Shown here: in pieces, positions 1 through 7,149 of the stretch
How positions within the stretch are numbered: the first letter of the stretch is position 1
Layout: every line of letters starts with the position of its first letter
DNA from: a virus
Length of the DNA stretch: 41,709 nucleotides
Virus record (IMG/VR): IMGVR_UViG_3300020125_000179
Coordinates: 1 to 41,709 of that record
Direction: 5' to 3' (one strand)
The notes under the pieces: generated by a model
The model's database searches: none
Seen by the model: only the letters and a program-made list of their open reading frames with translations
Told to the model about the DNA's origin: nothing
Translations under genes and position numbers: made by a program

Positions 1-23
1 GCCCACCAGCAACACGAGCACCG

Positions 24-206
24 ATGAGCACGACATACGAATGGAGCGTGCTCGTGGAGACCTACGTCACCGCCTGGCTCGTGTGGTACAGCGCGCGCAC
101 GTTCCGCCACATCAACCGAAATCGACCCATCGTCTCGAAGGAGGACGATGGAAAGTATCTGGTGCGCCGCGACCTGCGTCGCATCAGAGGAGGGAGGTAC
201 CACTAG
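24..206 (+). CDS. small putative membrane-associated protein
   Basis: A 60-residue protein with a hydrophobic, aromatic stretch at about residues 8-26 (VLVETYVTAWLVWYSA), followed by a basic C-terminal half rich in Arg. This fits a single-pass or peripheral membrane protein with a cytoplasmic basic tail, but the family is not recognised. The ATG at 24 lies in an ATGA arrangement with a TGA at 25-27. If the window is circular, that TGA ends a short reading frame starting at 41689, so the gene would be translationally coupled to a leader peptide. It is followed by the hairpin at 231-262. Confidence 0.6.
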   Translation: MSTTYEWSVLVETYVTAWLVWYSARTFRHINRNRPIVSKEDDGKYLVRRDLRRIRGGRYH

Positions 207-230
207 CCAACGACAAGCAATCCATCCCGC

Positions 231-262
231 GTAGCCCCTACTCCTTGAGGAGTAGGGGCTAC
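231..262 (+). terminator. 14-bp intergenic hairpin (terminator or RNA-stability element)
   Basis: Perfect 14-bp stem with a TTGA tetraloop between the stop at 206 and the start at 284. It is followed by TTGTGTTTCTC, a T-rich but interrupted tract, so intrinsic termination is plausible but not certain. The apex is the repeated 12-mer CTCCTTGAGGAG (241-252). Confidence 0.6.
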
Positions 263-283
263 TTGTGTTTCTCAGGAAGGTTC

Positions 284-562
284 ATGAGTGATCCAGACCA
301 AGCATCCCTGCCATGGGTGCTACGGCAGGGAACCCTGCGCTTCCAACGCTTCGGCGTCGATGCCCAGGGCCGCACCGAGTTGGTGTTCCGTAGCACCGCC
401 AGAGGCTCGCCACTGCGCGAGCTCCACATCCACATGGTCTCGACGGTGACCGTCGACTGGGTCTACGGCTACACGATCGTCGACCCAGCAACCAAGGCCA
501 TGACCACCTACCGGGGTCGCTTCGGTGATCCCAGCCTCGACACGGAAGCCGAGCAGCCGTGA
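284..562 (+). CDS. hypothetical protein, 92 aa
   Basis: Soluble protein of 92 residues with no motif I recognise. It has a beta-rich look (alternating hydrophobic residues in QGTLRFQRFGVDAQGRTELVF and in VTVDWVYGYTIVD). The ATG at 284 is chosen because AGGAAGG lies just upstream (274-280) and because translation from further upstream would run through the hairpin at 231-262. The stop TGA (560-562) overlaps the GTG start of the AAA+ ATPase, so the two are probably translationally coupled and may work together. Function unknown. Confidence 0.7.
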   Translation: MSDPDQASLPWVLRQGTLRFQRFGVDAQGRTELVFRSTARGSPLRELHIHMVSTVTVDWVYGYTIVDPATKAMTTYRGRFGDPSLDTEAEQP

Positions 563-2193
563 CGAAACGAAACCTGCTCGGGTCGATGGCAAGTGCTATC
601 GACCAACTCATCAAGCGCAAGCAAGACACCAACTACACACAGGAGTACCCATCCGCCATGGCTACCGCCAACCCCACCCGTCGCCAGGTCGCTGTCACGC
701 AGGACGCGTTGCAGCGCAAGGCGCTCGAACAACTCGCCATCATCGGCGGTCAACTGACCGTCGAGGACGACATCACCTTCGAGGGGAAGAAGTTCATCTT
801 CCCCGAGCAGTACCAGGGTGACCTCAAGGGCATGGTCACCTTCGTCAGCCGCTACGCCGATGCGCAGGCGGAGATGATCGTCGTCGACAAGGTCTTCAAC
901 TACAGGCCGTACGACGGCGCGCACGCCGTCTTCCACTGCCTCAAGGAGCACTTCGGCTACGCCCAGTCGAAGGCCCGTCAGGGTCTGTTCGGTCCGCAGC
1001 CCCCGCGTGAGGTGACCATCCCGGTCGGCTACTACGAGGGCAAGCTGCGTGATGTGACTGTGCCGTTCGGCAGCGACATGGTGTTGCCGGGGTTGCAGCG
1101 TGCGACCCTGACCATCACCTCCCAGCGCACGCCGATGGGTGATCTGCTGTACCTCACGACGTCGTGCCGTCGTGTCGACAAGGCGGTGATCGACGGGTTC
1201 TACAACGTCGTCACCGACTACCTGGCGCGCAACTCGATCTACCGCGGTCACGCGGTGGACGGGGCGATGAACTACATCGACACCGATGCCATCGACCCGA
1301 ACCAGTTCATCTTCACCGAGGCAGCGCTGGCCCAGTTGGAGACGCACATCCTCAGCCCCATCGTCCACGCCGACGTGCTCGCCAAGGAGGGGCTCGCTTC
1401 CAAGCGTGTCGTCCTCCTCGAAGGGCCGTACGGCTCGGGCAAGTCGGGGATGGGGCGCATCGCCGCCAAGGCAGCGGTGGCGCACGGTGTCACCGCGATC
1501 ATCGCCCGGCCGGGGGTCGATGACCCCTTCGCTGTGATGCAGCTGGGTCGTCTGTACCAGCCGTCGATGATCTTCATCGAGGACGTGGACACGTTCTCGT
1601 CCAACCTCGATCCGGCGTACGTCACGAAGCTGCTCGATCAGTTCGATGGCTTCGGCACGAAGGACCTGCGCATGTTGCTGGTCCTGACGACCAACCACGC
1701 CGATCGCATCCACAAGGGGATGCTGCGACCGGGTCGTCTCGACTCGGTCATCCACATCGGGGCGATGGATCGCCAGGGTGTCGAGGGCCTGTGCAAGTTG
1801 GTCATCGGCAAGAACCTGGCGGCCGACACCGACTTCGACGCGGTGTACGCCGCGAACGAAGGGTTCATGCCCGCGTACGTGCGTGAAGCGATCGAGCGCG
1901 CGGTGCGTTACACCATCGCCCGTCTCGGGCGCACGGGTGGGATCAACACCAAGGACTTGGTCGCGGCGTGCGAGTCGCTGCGTGCCCAGTTCGATCTGCA
2001 GAGCGGCGCCAACGATCAGCACGAGAAGCTGCCGCCGCTCGACCAGATGTTCCGCAAGATGATCACCGACCATGCGACCCCGTCGCAGGAGATCATCGAG
2101 CAGGCCGTCGACGAGCGGATCGAGTACCGCATCAACGGGGCGGTGATCGTCAAGCCGGACGGCAACCGGTTGGGCAGCATCGCTACCAACTGA
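559..2193 (+). CDS. AAA+ ATPase (classical AAA clade)
   Basis: A 544-residue ATPase. The C-terminal half carries a full AAA module: Walker A GPYGSGKS (residues 289-296), Walker B MIFIEDVD (337-344), sensor-1 region LTTNHAD (376-382) and the MLRPGRLD segment (388-395), which carries the arginine-finger positions of the Cdc48/FtsH-like AAA clade. The N-terminal 270 residues look like a substrate- or partner-binding region. No HExxH zinc-protease motif follows, so it is not an FtsH protease. The expected role is ATP-driven remodelling of a protein or nucleoprotein complex in the cytoplasm; the substrate is unknown. The GTG start overlaps the preceding stop (GTGA). The gene ends at a strong hairpin (2201-2228), so it may form a unit with the 92-aa gene before it. 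Confidence 0.85.
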   Translation: MTKRNLLGSMASAIDQLIKRKQDTNYTQEYPSAMATANPTRRQVAVTQDALQRKALEQLAIIGGQLTVEDDITFEGKKFIFPEQYQGDLKGMVTFVSRYADAQAEMIVVDKVFNYRPYDGAHAVFHCLKEHFGYAQSKARQGLFGPQPPREVTIPVGYYEGKLRDVTVPFGSDMVLPGLQRATLTITSQRTPMGDLLYLTTSCRRVDKAVIDGFYNVVTDYLARNSIYRGHAVDGAMNYIDTDAIDPNQFIFTEAALAQLETHILSPIVHADVLAKEGLASKRVVLLEGPYGSGKSGMGRIAAKAAVAHGVTAIIARPGVDDPFAVMQLGRLYQPSMIFIEDVDTFSSNLDPAYVTKLLDQFDGFGTKDLRMLLVLTTNHADRIHKGMLRPGRLDSVIHIGAMDRQGVEGLCKLVIGKNLAADTDFDAVYAANEGFMPAYVREAIERAVRYTIARLGRTGGINTKDLVAACESLRAQFDLQSGANDQHEKLPPLDQMFRKMITDHATPSQEIIEQAVDERIEYRINGAVIVKPDGNRLGSIATN

Positions 2194-2200
2194 GTGGTCG

Positions 2201-2228
2201 GGCCCTTCCTCCTCAAGGAGGAAGGGCC
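2201..2228 (+). terminator. 12-bp intergenic hairpin
   Basis: Perfect 12-bp stem with a TCAA loop directly after the ATPase stop codon. It has no T-run, so it may stabilise or process mRNA rather than terminate. The apex CTCCTCAAGGAG (2209-2220) is the reverse complement of the apex of the hairpin at 231-262. Confidence 0.6.
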
Positions 2229-2233
2229 ACGGC

Positions 2234-2263
2234 CCACCAACCAACAACCAACCAAAGGGAACC
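2234..2263 (+). promoter_or_regulatory. C/A-rich unstructured leader with ribosome-binding site
   Basis: CCAACAACCAACCAAAGGGA: a run almost without G or T, ending in an AAAGGGA Shine-Dalgarno sequence before the ATG at 2268. Similar CAACCAACAA leaders precede the genes at 5046 and 7150. Confidence 0.5.
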
Positions 2264-2267
2264 GTAC

Positions 2268-2852
2268 ATGGAAATGGATGAAGCCAAGATGCTGGCCGTC
2301 CACGAACGGATCACGGTGCGCTTGAAGAAGCGCGCGGTGAAGGATGCTCGTGGCCCACAAGATGTCAACCCGTCGCTGTTCGTCACGTTGACGGATGGCA
2401 CGCACCACGCCGGTGCACCGATCGCCTGGAAGATGGGGCCGGAGTTCGATCTCGGTCGTGCGCTGGCGACCGACGTCTTCCTGTTGTGGTGCGAGAAGTC
2501 GGTGCCGATCGAGCGGATCATCGTGTGCATGGATGCGTACGTGCAGCTGGTCGAAGACCGCGACGAAGCAGCGGTCATCGAGCGCGGTGATCTGCGCAAG
2601 GACTTCCGCAACAACCCGAACAGCAAGGTGCAGGAGGGCTGTGTCACCGCCTTCATCTGGCACAACGACGGGCGCTACTACGGAGCGATGTGCACGCAGG
2701 GCTACACCTGGGCCGAGGGTGGCGTGATGGCCTGGGGTGAGGCGAAGGTCTCCGACGTGGTCGACCTCACCGTCGAGGGGAACAGCTTCGGCGCGGTGAT
2801 GGAGTCGGCGTTGGCCGTGATGCAGGTGACCCGAGAGGAGACGGACGAATGA
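2268..2852 (+). CDS. hypothetical protein, 194 aa
   Basis: Soluble 194-residue protein; family not recognised. It has acidic and basic helical segments in the first third and several aromatic, probably beta-strand segments in the last third (VTAFIWHNDGRYYGAMCT). The ATG at 2268 is supported by AAAGGGA upstream and by the hairpin and C/A-rich leader that separate it from the ATPase gene. Its stop overlaps the next start in an ATGA. No catalytic motif is visible. Confidence 0.75.
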   Translation: MEMDEAKMLAVHERITVRLKKRAVKDARGPQDVNPSLFVTLTDGTHHAGAPIAWKMGPEFDLGRALATDVFLLWCEKSVPIERIIVCMDAYVQLVEDRDEAAVIERGDLRKDFRNNPNSKVQEGCVTAFIWHNDGRYYGAMCTQGYTWAEGGVMAWGEAKVSDVVDLTVEGNSFGAVMESALAVMQVTREETDE

Positions 2853-3370
2853 ACTTCGGCAGCTTCGGTGAGTTCGGTGACGAGCTCGCCCTCGACCCCA
2901 AGGCGTACCTCAACCACATCGTCGAGCACTTCGAGGCCGGTGACATCGACATCCACCAGGCCCTCGAAGCCGCGTCGTTGGTGGCCAACGGATCGGCCAT
3001 CGACATGACCAAGGAATGGCAGTGCGTGCTCATCGCCTTCGACGAGGAGGACCTCGCGCACCGCTTCGTACACATCGCCTTGGTCATCAGCAAGCGGGGC
3101 ATCGGCATCACCCTCGGCATGGATCCCAGCGATCCACTGTGGGACACGTCGATGGTGACCGAGGGGCAGAAGAAGATCATGGATCGAGCGACGTACTCGT
3201 GCCTGCGACGCGCCGGTCTCGATGTCGAGTACCAGGAAGGAGGACGCCTGCGTATCCAACGGCCCGATCAGCCGGAGGAGGACGCGATCATCTCGCAGTT
3301 CATTGAGGAGCTCAACGAACTGCCCGAGGAAGACCCCGACCGCAAGGGCTGGGGCAAGTGGATCACATAG
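2849..3370 (+). CDS. hypothetical protein, 173 aa
   Basis: Acidic 173-residue protein, probably mixed alpha/beta, with no motif I can name. A middle segment (CVLIAFDEEDLAHRFVHIALVISKRG) could be a strand-helix-strand core, and the C-terminus is strongly acidic. Translation is coupled to the preceding gene by an ATGA overlap. It is followed by a strong ribosome-binding site for the 66-aa gene at 3383. Confidence 0.75.
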   Translation: MNFGSFGEFGDELALDPKAYLNHIVEHFEAGDIDIHQALEAASLVANGSAIDMTKEWQCVLIAFDEEDLAHRFVHIALVISKRGIGITLGMDPSDPLWDTSMVTEGQKKIMDRATYSCLRRAGLDVEYQEGGRLRIQRPDQPEEDAIISQFIEELNELPEEDPDRKGWGKWIT

Positions 3371-3382
3371 GAAGGAGGAACC

Positions 3383-3583
3383 ATGCTCACCGACGAACTC
3401 ACCGATGAGGAGCTCCAACTCGCAGCACGCGCGTTGTCGATCCATCGCGTGCAGATGAGGCGGAAGCTGATGAAGCTGACGCCAGGAGAGCCTTCATTCG
3501 TCAGCACGCTGCGCGAGATCAAGGAGACGCAAGCACTCGTGTCGAAGCTCAATGGCATCGACCTCGATCGCATCGCGTCGTGA
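3383..3583 (+). CDS. small helical protein, 66 aa
   Basis: A 66-residue, mostly helical, charged protein with no cysteines and no membrane segment. The start is well defined: AAGGAGGAACC sits immediately before the ATG. It might be a small regulator or antagonist peptide, but nothing in the sequence says which. A hairpin follows at 3591-3623. Confidence 0.7.
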   Translation: MLTDELTDEELQLAARALSIHRVQMRRKLMKLTPGEPSFVSTLREIKETQALVSKLNGIDLDRIAS

Positions 3584-3590
3584 GCCGTGG

Positions 3591-3623
3591 GTGGGGCCGC
3601 CGGGGACTTCTCGGCGGCCACAC
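3591..3623 (+). terminator. GC-rich intergenic hairpin
   Basis: GGCCGCCG (3595-3602) pairs with CGGCGGCC (3612-3619) across a 9-base loop, and GTG/CAC pairs further out after one mismatch. It starts a few bases after the stop at 3583. There is no T-run. Confidence 0.5.
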
Positions 3624-3665
3624 CGCGACCGCCCAACAACAATTCATAGAAATGGACATGGAAAT

Positions 3666-3974
3666 ATGAAAACCCATAAATGCACTCGTTGTCATAAACC
3701 AGTGACCGACGACGAGCTAACCCTGGTCAAGGCATCACTCACCGTCGAGCTCCGCGAGATCTTCGCCAAGGCGGCCGAGGAGTGGGGCATGACCGTCGAG
3801 GAGGCGGCAGCCAAGACCCTCGACCCGCTGATGGACACCGTGCCGGTGTGCATGGCCTGCTTCACGGAGGTAAACGCCAAGACAGCGTTGCACGAGTTCC
3901 TCGACCAGACCGTCGTCGAGGTTGACCCGACCTTCGTGTGGAAGGAGATGAAGGTGAGCGTGCTCGATGACTGA
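3666..3974 (+). CDS. small zinc-ribbon-like protein, 102 aa
   Basis: A 102-residue protein with CTRC at residues 6-9 and a second pair, CMAC, about 55 residues later, a spacing that suggests one zinc site bridging an intervening helical segment. The ATG at 3666 is chosen because the protein then begins just before the first cysteine pair and because the upstream bases form a hairpin plus an A/C-rich leader. No strong Shine-Dalgarno site is visible. It overlaps the next gene by 8 bases. Role unknown; DNA, RNA or protein binding are all possible. Confidence 0.65.
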   Translation: MKTHKCTRCHKPVTDDELTLVKASLTVELREIFAKAAEEWGMTVEEAAAKTLDPLMDTVPVCMACFTEVNAKTALHEFLDQTVVEVDPTFVWKEMKVSVLDD

Positions 3975-5025
3975 GGCACCGATCCCCGGCCAGGACAAGA
4001 TGCTCGACTTGATCAACAAGGTGCGCGAGCCGCGCATCGTCCACAGCCCCGTGCTGCTCGACGTCAGCTACATCTCCGACAGAGGGATGCAGGCGGTCGT
4101 TGCACTTGCAAACAGTTTGGAGTGGAACGTCGTCGTCAAGCGTGGACGGCCGGTCACGCTCGTTGCCCGCGACGGGTTCAAGCAGCAGATCCCGACTGAC
4201 ACCTCGATTCGCTTCGAGGTGTTTCGCAACCGGGTCAACGCGGTGATCACTCACTCGATGACGGCTCAGGCCACACCCGAGCTCATGGAGCACCTCATCA
4301 AGCAGTACAAGCTTGACCCGTCCCATGCGCGGGTGTTCCGCGCCGCGGGCGGCAACGGCGTGATGGATGGTGTCGTCTCCGCTGACGAGCCCGATGAGGG
4401 CCTCCCTGAGGAGGAGCCGGATCAGCTGACGACGCTCGCTGAGGCGGTGATCATGGCGGAGGCCGAGGCATCGGTCGCGCTCGATGGCGAGACACAGTCC
4501 GTCGAGGAGCCAGCGGTGCAGATGCGCGTCGAGCCGACGCTCAACTTCGCCAAGGGTGGCGAGCAGTACATCTCGGAGATCATGGACACGATCATCCGCC
4601 AGCTGGTGCCAGACGGCGAGGATCAGATCACCTACCGCTGCAAGGTGTGTGGTCTGGAGCTCCCGACCAAGCGGGGCATCGGCTCGCACTGGCAGGTCCA
4701 CGTCAAGAAGGGCGAGGCGCAAGCTACAGCGGGGAACAAGCGAGTCATCGTCAACAAGGTCCCCGACTACGTCCCGACCGAGGTGCACAACCCACGGATG
4801 GTCCCGAGCACCGAGCTACGCAAGCTGCAGCGGATCATCTCCGATGTGCAGAAAGCGGTCGGCCAGGACTCGATCAAGGAATCCGAACGACGGGTGATGG
4901 TGGCCGAACGCAAGCTGGCCGAGATGCAAGCAGAAGTCGAGCGGCTGACGAAGCGCAACGAGTCATTGGAGCGCTCACTCAGCACGCTGCACGATCTCTT
5001 GGGTGAAATCCGAGAGACGAAATGA
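3967..5025 (+). CDS. C2H2 zinc-finger protein with C-terminal coiled coil
   Basis: A 352-residue, apparently multidomain protein. Residues 20-110 form a compact N-terminal domain (including QIPTDTSIRFEVFRNRV), followed by an acidic linker (about 137-185). A classical C2H2 finger comes next: Cys225-x2-Cys228-x12-His241-x3-His245 in YRCKVCGLELPTKRGIGSHW. Residues about 277-350 form a long heptad-rich helix, probably a dimerising coiled coil. This layout suggests a nucleic-acid-binding regulator or scaffold. Single C2H2 fingers of this spacing are uncommon in phage proteins. It contains one copy of the repeated 12-mer (4402-4413). Confidence 0.75.
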   Translation: MTEAPIPGQDKMLDLINKVREPRIVHSPVLLDVSYISDRGMQAVVALANSLEWNVVVKRGRPVTLVARDGFKQQIPTDTSIRFEVFRNRVNAVITHSMTAQATPELMEHLIKQYKLDPSHARVFRAAGGNGVMDGVVSADEPDEGLPEEEPDQLTTLAEAVIMAEAEASVALDGETQSVEEPAVQMRVEPTLNFAKGGEQYISEIMDTIIRQLVPDGEDQITYRCKVCGLELPTKRGIGSHWQVHVKKGEAQATAGNKRVIVNKVPDYVPTEVHNPRMVPSTELRKLQRIISDVQKAVGQDSIKESERRVMVAERKLAEMQAEVERLTKRNESLERSLSTLHDLLGEIRETK

Positions 5026-5045
5026 ACCAACAACCAAGGAGAGAA

Positions 5046-5525
5046 ATGAACCACGAAGACTGGGGCGAAGGCCCCTGGAATCACGAGGACGACCACGACG
5101 TGTGGGTCGACCCCGTCAGCAACTTGGACTGCATGATCAATCGCGGACCATCGGGCGCGCTGTGCGGCTACGTCGGCGTCCCGCCCACGCACCCGTGGCA
5201 CAGCTTGCGGTACGACGACGTCGACGTCGCGGTCCACGGCGGACTGACCTACTCGGCCGCGTGTCAGGAGGGTGGTGAGATCTGCCACCTCCCTGAGGAG
5301 GGACGTGAAGCCGACATCTGGTGGTTCGGCTTCGACTGCGCTCACGCGTTCGACATCTCCCCGAAGATGGAGATGGAGATGCGCGTGCTGGCCGAGAAGC
5401 TGGGCGATCCCCGCCTGATCATCCCAGTGGGCGAGGGGCCGCTCAGCAAGGTGTACCGCGACTGGGAGTACGTCACCAACGAGGTGACCCAGTTGGCCTG
5501 GCAGCTGGTGCAGGTGCGGTCATGA
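5046..5525 (+). CDS. conserved-looking hypothetical protein, 159 aa
   Basis: Acidic, Trp- and Cys-containing soluble protein. The region GYVGVPPTHPWHSLRYDDVD, then a VHGGLTYS segment, a CxxGGxxCH-like patch and WWFGFDCAHA, resembles an uncharacterised phage and metagenome protein family that I recall but cannot name; the repeated His and Cys residues could bind a metal. I prefer the ATG at 5046 to the ATG at 5022, because AAGGAG at 5036-5041 lies 4 bases before it and the intervening bases repeat the C/A-rich leader seen before other genes. Starting at 5022 would add 8 residues and give an ATGA overlap. Confidence 0.7.
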   Translation: MNHEDWGEGPWNHEDDHDVWVDPVSNLDCMINRGPSGALCGYVGVPPTHPWHSLRYDDVDVAVHGGLTYSAACQEGGEICHLPEEGREADIWWFGFDCAHAFDISPKMEMEMRVLAEKLGDPRLIIPVGEGPLSKVYRDWEYVTNEVTQLAWQLVQVRS

Positions 5526-5989
5526 GGTTCCTGTTCGTGCTGCTGTTCGCAGCACACCCAGCCGCCCTCGACCTGCCGCCCGAGGGTGTGTACGAGACGG
5601 CAACCGTCGAGGCACCGGCCGACCGGCTTGACCCGCCAGCCACACCAACGACGGCAGCAGCAGCGACGCCGACCTTCACAAATGATTGCGACGAGATGCA
5701 CTGGTACCGAGCCAACGTCGGCTTGCCAGCGCGCTTCGACACACTCGGTTGGCGCGAGTCGAACTGTCGCAACGAGGAGGGCGTGCACACGTCGTGTTGC
5801 TGGGGTTATTGGCAACTCAACGTCGCCCTCCACCTGCGCGATCACCGCCTCGTCGGTCGGTACCACGACTGCGGGGTGTACTCGCGCTCCGACGTCGACT
5901 CGGACACGGTGGCGGACAAGATGCGCCAAGCCTGCGCGGCGAAGGCGCTCTACGACGTCGTCGGCTACTCGGCTTGGAGCACGTCATGA
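5522..5989 (+). CDS. secreted lysozyme/transglycosylase-like protein
   Basis: A 155-residue protein with a signal-peptide-like N-terminus (MRFLFVLLFAAHPAALDLPP), a Pro/Thr/Ala linker to about residue 55, then a domain of about 100 residues with lytic-transglycosylase (SLT/goose-lysozyme-like) features: a WRES motif with Glu79 as candidate catalytic acid, a GYWQLNV motif matching the usual G-x-x-Q-x-N segment, and a C-terminal A-x-x-LY-x-x-x-GYSAWS segment. The extra cysteines (NDC, NCR, SCC, DCG, QAC) fit disulfides outside the cytoplasm. It probably cleaves peptidoglycan glycan strands, in addition to the amidase at 9806. The start overlaps the preceding stop (ATGA). Confidence 0.65.
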   Translation: MRFLFVLLFAAHPAALDLPPEGVYETATVEAPADRLDPPATPTTAAAATPTFTNDCDEMHWYRANVGLPARFDTLGWRESNCRNEEGVHTSCCWGYWQLNVALHLRDHRLVGRYHDCGVYSRSDVDSDTVADKMRQACAAKALYDVVGYSAWSTS

Positions 5990-6261
5990 ACGACATCGAG
6001 ATCCTCGCTCGGGCCGACCAGTACATGCAGATGATGGACAACCTGGTCGCCGCCACGCTCGAAGACCTTGGTGAGTCACCCGAGGCACTGCGTGGAGCTC
6101 ACGTGGTCACCTCGGCGGCTTCACTGATCGTCTCCACCCTGCTCAACCTCGACAACGACGACGAGACCAACCAGATGGCGGAGATGGCGGCGGTGGCCAC
6201 GGTCATCGGCCACCTGGTCCGTCGTCTCGACCGACGGCTGGACGAGGTGGTGCCCGCATGA
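5986..6261 (+). CDS. hypothetical protein, 91 aa
   Basis: A 91-residue, acidic, all-helical-looking protein (MNDIEILARADQYMQMMDNL onward). A moderately hydrophobic stretch around residues 38-52 is more like a buried helix than a membrane segment. The family is not recognised. It is coupled on both sides by ATGA overlaps in a run of small genes between the secreted lysozyme-like gene and 7023. Confidence 0.7.
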   Translation: MNDIEILARADQYMQMMDNLVAATLEDLGESPEALRGAHVVTSAASLIVSTLLNLDNDDETNQMAEMAAVATVIGHLVRRLDRRLDEVVPA

Positions 6262-6611
6262 ACATGCATGAGCGACACATCGTCGACGAGACCGTGCGCG
6301 CCGTACTCGTCGGCTACCGCTCGGGCCCGTGGTCCAACGCCGAGGTGGCCGACTATCTGATGAAGGCACTCGACGGCAAGGGGTTGTTCAAGAACCCGTT
6401 GGCGCCGGTGGATCAGCCGACGACCACCTCGGAGACGATGAGTGGATCAGAGGCGATGAGCCACATCTCCGTCGAGGTCGACACCGACGACGAAGACAGC
6501 CCGTACCTGTACTGCGTCGAGTGCGGCGACGGTTGCGGATACGTCGGGGGCGAGTTCCTCAGCGCCCTCATCGTCAAGGCAGCCGCGCACTGGAAGGACC
6601 AGCACTCATGA
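6258..6611 (+). CDS. hypothetical protein with Cys cluster, 117 aa
   Basis: The N-terminal half is helical and looks like a small winged or helical domain (GPWSNAEVADYLMKAL). After a Thr/Ser-rich linker comes a C-terminal Cys-rich segment, YCVECGDGCGYVGG, followed by a helix with His, which may form a small zinc knuckle. ATGA overlaps join it to both neighbours. Function unknown. Confidence 0.7.
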   Translation: MNMHERHIVDETVRAVLVGYRSGPWSNAEVADYLMKALDGKGLFKNPLAPVDQPTTTSETMSGSEAMSHISVEVDTDDEDSPYLYCVECGDGCGYVGGEFLSALIVKAAAHWKDQHS

Positions 6612-6700
6612 AGGACGTGTTCGACGACATGCTCGTACTCGTCTGGATGGGCTGGATCAGCACCATCGCGTGGTACTACGCGCTGAGGTGGTGGGCATGA
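6608..6700 (+). CDS. 30-aa membrane peptide
   Basis: A 30-residue peptide that is almost entirely one hydrophobic, Trp-rich helix (VLVWMGWISTIAWYYALRWW), so a single-pass membrane peptide. Its support comes from context: ATGA overlaps with the gene before and after, exactly as in the rest of the operon. It could be a holin accessory or a small membrane regulator; no family is recognised. Confidence 0.55.
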   Translation: MKDVFDDMLVLVWMGWISTIAWYYALRWWA

Positions 6701-7023
6701 GCGACGACGAGGTTGAGGAAGTGTTCCTCGTCTGTGTGCCCATCGCGGCGCTGCCGATCCCGCGGGAGGGCAGCGTCATGTCGGTGTGCCAGAAGTGCGA
6801 GGCGCCCGTGTGGGTGTCGGAGAACGGCATCGACTTCATCAACGAGAACCCGACCGTCTACCTCATGTGCACCAACTGTGCGATCGACACGGTCGGACCC
6901 GAGGAGTTCAACTCGGGCGGGCACATGGTGCCGGGTGCACCGGAGTGGATGGCCAAGGCGCTCGAAGCGATGAAGCAGGAGATCGACTTGTCGAAGGTCC
7001 TGCGCACGCGTGACGACGAGTAG
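6697..7023 (+). CDS. small zinc-ribbon-like protein, 108 aa
   Basis: A 108-residue protein with CQKC and, about 28 residues later, CTNC, the usual spacing of a four-cysteine zinc ribbon, followed by an acidic helical C-terminus (WMAKALEAMKQEIDLSKVLR). Zinc binding is inferred; partner unknown. It overlaps the 30-aa membrane peptide by ATGA and ends just before the hairpin at 7036-7065. Confidence 0.7.
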   Translation: MSDDEVEEVFLVCVPIAALPIPREGSVMSVCQKCEAPVWVSENGIDFINENPTVYLMCTNCAIDTVGPEEFNSGGHMVPGAPEWMAKALEAMKQEIDLSKVLRTRDDE

Positions 7024-7035
7024 CCATCATTGCGA

Positions 7036-7065
7036 CGGGTGCCATGGAGTGATCCATGGCACCCG
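7036..7065 (+). terminator. 13-bp intergenic hairpin
   Basis: Perfect 13-bp stem with a GTGA loop, 12 bases after the stop at 7023. It has no T-run downstream. It is followed by about 55 bases with no recognised element, then the C/A-rich leader at 7121-7136. Confidence 0.55.
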
Positions 7066-7120
7066 GAGCATTCCCCTGTCAGTTTCAGTTACCAATCACA
7101 TCAAGTCCTGCCCCTCGGGG

Positions 7121-7142
7121 CGAGCAACCAACCAACAAGGAG
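7121..7142 (+). promoter_or_regulatory. C/A-rich leader and Shine-Dalgarno site that fixes a TTG start
   Basis: GCGAGCAACCAACCAACAAG leads into AAGGAG (7137-7142), 7 bases before a TTG codon at 7150. This is the same leader style as before 2268 and 5046, and it is the main reason for calling TTG as the start. Confidence 0.55.
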
Positions 7143-7149
7143 ACCCAAA

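Noticed and set aside
508-2247. Long - strand open frame opposite the AAA ATPase
   Set aside because: The + strand has all AAA motifs; the antisense translation is Asp/Arg/Val/His-rich without recognisable structure.
5022-5045. ATG at 5022 as the start of the 159-aa protein
   Set aside because: The ATG at 5046 has AAGGAG at good spacing and the bases between match the untranslated C/A-rich leader of other genes; the earlier start cannot be fully excluded.
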